A stretch of 10,332 bases of DNA from Bacteroidia bacterium (GTDB lineage Bacteria > Bacteroidota > Bacteroidia > UKL13-3). The stretch is taken from contig JACFNJ010000081.1 in the NCBI GenBank assembly GCA_019454865.1, positions 1 through 10,332 of the forward strand, read 5' to 3'. The notes beneath the pieces were generated by a model that did not search any database, was not told the origin of the DNA, and was given only the letters and a program-made list of their open reading frames with translations. Position numbers and translations under genes: made by a program. Within the stretch, counting starts at the first letter, position 1, and each line of letters opens with the position of its first letter. This document shows positions 7,841-10,332 of the stretch, piece after piece.

Positions 7841-7881
7841 AAAAAGAGCTGTTCAAAACAATTATTGATACAGCTCTTTTT
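7841..7881. terminator. Bidirectional rho-independent terminator between the phosphopantetheinyl transferase and tRNA-Leu genes
   Basis: A perfect 12-bp inverted repeat: AAAAAGAGCTGT (7841-7852) and ACAGCTCTTTTT (7870-7881) with a 17-base loop that can pair a little further (TCAA with TTGA). The core GAGCTGT/ACAGCTC is flanked by A and T tracts, so it gives a U-tail on either strand. It lies 28 bp after the plus-strand gene and 3 bp beyond the 3' end of the minus-strand tRNA, where a terminator for both is expected. Confidence 0.85.
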
Positions 7882-7884
7882 GTG

Positions 7885-7969
7885 TGCCCAGAGCCGGGGT
7901 CGAACCGGCACGGGTTTTGAATCCACTGGTGTTTGAGACCAGCGCGTCTACCAATTCCGCCATCTGGGC
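7885..7969 (-). tRNA. tRNA-Leu (anticodon CAA)
   Basis: An 85-base class II tRNA. The acceptor arm GCCCAGA (7969-7963) pairs with TCTGGGC (7892-7886), followed by discriminator A at 7885. The D arm contains AATTGGTAGA; the anticodon stem CTGGT/ACCAG encloses loop CTCAAAC with anticodon CAA at 7935-7933, reading UUG. A variable arm longer than normal, though its stem looks weak, fits leucine. The T arm GCCGG-TTCGACC-CCGGC is perfect. The 3' CCA is not encoded, so it must be added enzymatically. Its own promoter lies just upstream and a terminator just downstream, so it appears to be a single-gene transcript. Confidence 0.97.
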
Positions 7970-8137
7970 ATTTCCTTTTTCAAGGGGCAGCAAATATATA
8001 TAAACTTTGATTTGTGGCAAACCTTATTCGCAAGCAATTTATAAATTACTAATACTCAAACAAAAGTTTACTAAATAGGCATTATCAATAGAATAAATTC
8101 TGCATACAAATAGAATTACATATACTTGTTTTATAAA
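7970..8137. other. Intergenic region between divergent tRNA-Leu and radical SAM genes
   Basis: A 168-bp AT-rich gap holding the tRNA promoter on the minus strand. No plus-strand ATG occurs before 8138, and the few minus-strand ATGs are closed within a few codons, so there is no small peptide gene here. For the plus-strand radical SAM gene I find only a weak -7-like element, TATACTTG (8121-8128), without a convincing TTTG at the right distance; it would leave a leader of only a few bases. Confidence 0.6.
7991..8021 (-). promoter_or_regulatory. Bacteroidota-type housekeeping promoter for tRNA-Leu
   Basis: On the minus strand TTTG (8021-8018) is followed by exactly 19 bases and then TATATTTG (7998-7991). 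This equals the phylum's primary-sigma consensus, TTTG at -33 and TAnnTTTG at -7, at the expected spacing. Transcription should start near 7985, about 15 bases before the mature tRNA. Sequence match is direct; activity is inferred. Confidence 0.85.
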
Positions 8138-9160
8138 ATGAACAGAAACTTAACAGATGGCATCAATTTTATTTCTAAACTAAACAACAAGCGTATTTGG
8201 AATTTTGTAAAACTATTTATCAGTTACTACATCACCAAACAAACCAAGAAGCCATGGATAATAGGCAAACCAACGTGCTTAGAAATAGAACCCACTACAA
8301 GCTGTAATTTAAGGTGCCCACAATGCCCAAGCGGACTTCGCGAATTTTCGAGAAATACAGGCATGTTAGATTTTGAACTTTATAAAAAAGTAATTGACGA
8401 AACATACCAGGAATTGGTTTGGCTTATTTTGTATTTTCAGGGTGAACCGTTTTTAAACAAACAGTTTTTAGACTTTGTGCGCTATGCTGATAAAAAAAAT
8501 ATTTATACCGTAACAAGCAGTAACTCGCAATATTTTACGGATGAATTGGCAAGAAAAACAGTTGAGAGCGGACTTGACCGATTAATTATATCGATAGATG
8601 GAACAACACAAGAAACTTATGGTAAGTATAGAATTGGTGGCAAAGTTGAAAAGGTAATTGAAGGAACAAAAAATTTATTGGCATGGAAACAGAAACTAAA
8701 CAGCAAAACGCCTCATATCATTTGGCAGTTTATAGTATTTAAACACAACGAACACCAATTGCCTGAAATAAAAAAATTAGCAAAAGAAATTGGTGTAGAT
8801 GAACTTGGTATTAAAACAGCTCAAATATATGATTACCAAACAAGCGATAGTTTTATTCCCGAAAACACAAAATTGAGTAGATACAAAAAAGATGAATACG
8901 GTAAATACCAAATAAAAAACAAACTGCTAAACCATTGCTGGCGTATGTGGCGAGGCAGTGTAATTACGTGGGATGGCTTGGTTGTGCCTTGCTGTTTTGA
9001 TAAAGATGCCAAACATCGTTTTGGTGATGTAAAAACTCAAACTTTTGATGAAGTATGGAAGAGTGAGAGGTATCAAAAATTTAGAAAAGCCATACTAAAA
9101 AGTAGGAAAGAAATTGACATTTGTAAAAACTGTACCGAAGGAACAAAAGTGTGGAATTAG
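8138..9160 (+). CDS. Radical SAM enzyme with SPASM-like C-terminal domain, substrate unknown
   Basis: A 340-residue enzyme. Near the N-terminus CNLRCPQC supplies the CX3CX2C cysteines C56, C60 and C63 that hold the SAM-binding [4Fe-4S] cluster; FQGEP (100-104) replaces the usual GGEP motif, and SIDGTTQETY (152-161) is the strand with the conserved SIDG. The C-terminal part carries C267-X12-G280-X4-C285 and CKNC (C329, C332), the outline of a SPASM domain but with cysteines for only one auxiliary cluster. SPASM enzymes modify peptides, proteins or small molecules; nothing nearby names the substrate, and no precursor peptide gene is seen on either side. I start at ATG 8138; an in-frame TTG at 8126 would add four residues. 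It is monocistronic here and converges on the DUF2027-like gene. Confidence 0.88.
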   Translation: MNRNLTDGINFISKLNNKRIWNFVKLFISYYITKQTKKPWIIGKPTCLEIEPTTSCNLRCPQCPSGLREFSRNTGMLDFELYKKVIDETYQELVWLILYFQGEPFLNKQFLDFVRYADKKNIYTVTSSNSQYFTDELARKTVESGLDRLIISIDGTTQETYGKYRIGGKVEKVIEGTKNLLAWKQKLNSKTPHIIWQFIVFKHNEHQLPEIKKLAKEIGVDELGIKTAQIYDYQTSDSFIPENTKLSRYKKDEYGKYQIKNKLLNHCWRMWRGSVITWDGLVVPCCFDKDAKHRFGDVKTQTFDEVWKSERYQKFRKAILKSRKEIDICKNCTEGTKVWN

Positions 9161-9202
9161 TACCCACCACTCTAATCTTGCTTGATAAATTTTTAGTTTG
9201 CT

Positions 9203-9766
9203 CTAATTATCCAACCGAAAACAATATGCTTGTTTAGCTAAAAAATAACACTGCCTTAATGCCGAATGAAATTCCTTCTCAGTAAATATAATTTTCTTGG
9301 TTAGCAGTTTAATAGGTTTAAACTCTTCACGCAATGGAGTAATTACAAATATCATCTCCGGTAATTGGTTTATTTCATCCATATTAAAATTACCCAAACT
9401 GACATTGGTTTCAATAGCAATACTTACCTTATGAACCAATTTTTGATTAAAATATACAGCTATAGTTGCCCAATCGGATTCGCTGTTATGCAATATTAAC
9501 TCCAGTTGCTTTTCATTAATACGATGAAATGCAATATGAAATCCACTGTAAATTTTAACAAACCTCGATTTTTCAGTAATTGGTTTTTTATCAACTATCG
9601 GCTTTGATACAACTTCTTCAATCCTTACAATTTCATTTATCGGTACAGGAATTTCAAAATCATCTTCAATAGTAACACCGGCAGTATTATTATGTAAACT
9701 AGTTACAATGCCTTGCATATTTTCATTTACAAAACGAACGCTATCGCCAAGTTTAATTTTGCTCAT
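9203..9766 (-). CDS. DUF2027-like protein without Smr domain
   Basis: A 187-residue protein. Residues 1-50 (KLGDSVRFVNENMQGIVTSL, then DDFEIPVPINEIVRI) look like the small SH3-like N-terminal domain found in Bacteroidota DUF2027 proteins, where a GDxVRF start and a DxFEIPV strand recur. A lysine-rich linker (51-68) leads to a beta-rich domain (about 70-187: FHIAFHRINEKQLELILHN to QAYCFRLDN) that fits the DUF2027 core. Typical relatives continue into a C-terminal Smr nuclease-like domain; this one stops right where the core ends, and no Smr sequence follows before the convergent radical SAM gene. It therefore probably binds something rather than cutting nucleic acid. It starts 2 bp after the upstream gene's stop codon. 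The family match is from memory of the pattern and is moderate. Confidence 0.65.
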   Translation of the reverse strand: MSKIKLGDSVRFVNENMQGIVTSLHNNTAGVTIEDDFEIPVPINEIVRIEEVVSKPIVDKKPITEKSRFVKIYSGFHIAFHRINEKQLELILHNSESDWATIAVYFNQKLVHKVSIAIETNVSLGNFNMDEINQLPEMIFVITPLREEFKPIKLLTKKIIFTEKEFHSALRQCYFLAKQAYCFRLDN

Positions 9767-9768
9767 GG

Positions 9769-10332
9769 TTACAACTTGCTTTGTAATATTTCAAGCAATT
9801 TTTGAGAAATAGGCACAAAGTTTTTCTCAGTAATTTTATTTATTTGGTTTTCATTCCCTCCATTAAAGTAAAGCGTTTCGGCTAACAACAATTTACCGCT
9901 TGCATCAAATAAATTGTAGTGCAAAATATATTCGCGCTTATACTCTTGTTTCATCCACTCTATGGTATTTTTATTGGAAGTATTCATTTCGTATTGGGTA
10001 AAATACAAAATGTAATTGTTGCTGTATTTCTGATTAAGGTATTGAAACAATTCCGGATCACCAATATCAGCAAGCATTGTGGTAGAATCTATGGTAAAAA
10101 TATCTTGGGTTTTTTTTGTCCGTTCAAATAATGAAGAACGGTACTTTCCTCTATTTTTCTTTTCGGTTAAGTAATAATGTGATGCAGCATAAATCCGGTT
10201 TAAATCCTGTTCACTATTTAGGGTAGTTGCCTGAAGCAAATTTATGGTTTGAAAAGATTTAGATAATGTTTGATTAATTACTGAGTCTAATTTCAAACGC
10301 AATTGTGTTCTTATTTTTGGTTCAGTTGATCT
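9769..10332 (-). CDS. Unrecognised protein, 5' end cut by window
   Basis: The last 187 residues of a reading frame that stays open through the right edge, so the true start lies outside; a TTG at 10302 is not a convincing start. I do not recognise the family. The visible part is mixed helix and strand, with ADIGDPELFQYLNQKYSNNY followed by a strand ILYFTQYEM, then KREYILHYNLFDASGKLLLAE and a helical tail. That reads as one compact domain of a small exported or lipoprotein-like factor, but no signal sequence can be seen because the N-terminus is missing. Only 2 bp separate it from the DUF2027-like gene, so the two are very likely co-transcribed and translationally coupled. Confidence 0.6.
   Translation of the reverse strand, partial: RSTEPKIRTQLRLKLDSVINQTLSKSFQTINLLQATTLNSEQDLNRIYAASHYYLTEKKNRGKYRSSLFERTKKTQDIFTIDSTTMLADIGDPELFQYLNQKYSNNYILYFTQYEMNTSNKNTIEWMKQEYKREYILHYNLFDASGKLLLAETLYFNGGNENQINKITEKNFVPISQKLLEILQSKL

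Noticed and set aside
8126..8137. TTG start for the radical SAM gene
   Set aside because: It adds only four residues before a normal ATG at 8138 and has no support over the ATG.
9170..9207. Direct repeat CTCTAAT (9170-9176 and 9201-9207) between the converging genes at the right
   Set aside because: Seven bases in AT-rich DNA, no hairpin with T-tract; I cannot call it a terminator or regulatory site.
10300..10302. TTG at 10302 as the start of the right-edge gene
   Set aside because: The frame is open through the window edge with no stop upstream, and the residues on both sides of the TTG read as continuous charged helix; the gene is better treated as truncated.
1..10332. Mobile elements, CRISPR arrays, toxin-antitoxin or defence genes
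   Set aside because: No transposase, integrase, spaced direct repeats, restriction or nuclease-type modules were seen; the tRNA has no integrase gene or attachment-site duplication next to it.

Overview
The window looks like ordinary chromosome from an AT-rich member of the Bacteroidota, probably near the Chitinophagales/Sphingobacteriales-type lineages. Three things point there: a secreted peptidase ending in a type IX secretion (Por) sorting domain; a promoter that matches the Bacteroidota consensus exactly (TTTG, 19 bases, TAnnTTTG) in front of a tRNA gene; and a DUF2027-type protein of the kind found in this phylum. There is no sign of a mobile element, prophage, CRISPR array or toxin-antitoxin module.

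The left two thirds (1-7193) is one array of seven minus-strand genes, read right to left: a seven-bladed WD40 protein, a Nif3-family metal protein, a coiled-coil/zinc-ribbon protein, an exported TPR-like protein, a T9SS-exported M28 peptidase, a class I aminotransferase, and a heptose-7-phosphate kinase (RfaE1/HldE kinase domain) cut by the left edge. Gaps are 2-33 bp except for 83 bp before the aminotransferase, so the array could be one transcript or two. Two junctions (Nif3/zinc ribbon and aminotransferase/kinase) leave only 2 bp between stop and start. A perfect 20-bp palindrome covers the start codon of the TPR gene.

At 7191-7194 the array meets a plus-strand Sfp-type phosphopantetheinyl transferase head to head. 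The two ATG codons share the palindrome CATG, so there is no intergenic DNA between the genes. Downstream of the transferase, a hairpin with A/T tracts on both sides serves as terminator for it and for the converging tRNA-Leu(CAA) gene. That tRNA has its own textbook promoter in the 168-bp gap that follows.

The right part holds a plus-strand radical SAM/SPASM-like enzyme of unknown substrate. It converges on two minus-strand genes 2 bp apart: a DUF2027-like protein that ends before the usual Smr domain, and an unrecognised gene truncated by the right edge.

Most genes are housekeeping or envelope/secretion related (LPS heptose supply, amino-acid transamination, carrier-protein activation, extracellular peptide degradation). 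I see no clear new multi-gene system. The points most worth a second look are the zero-distance divergent start, the palindrome over the TPR start codon, the Nif3/zinc-ribbon pair, the orphan radical SAM enzyme and the Smr-less DUF2027 protein.
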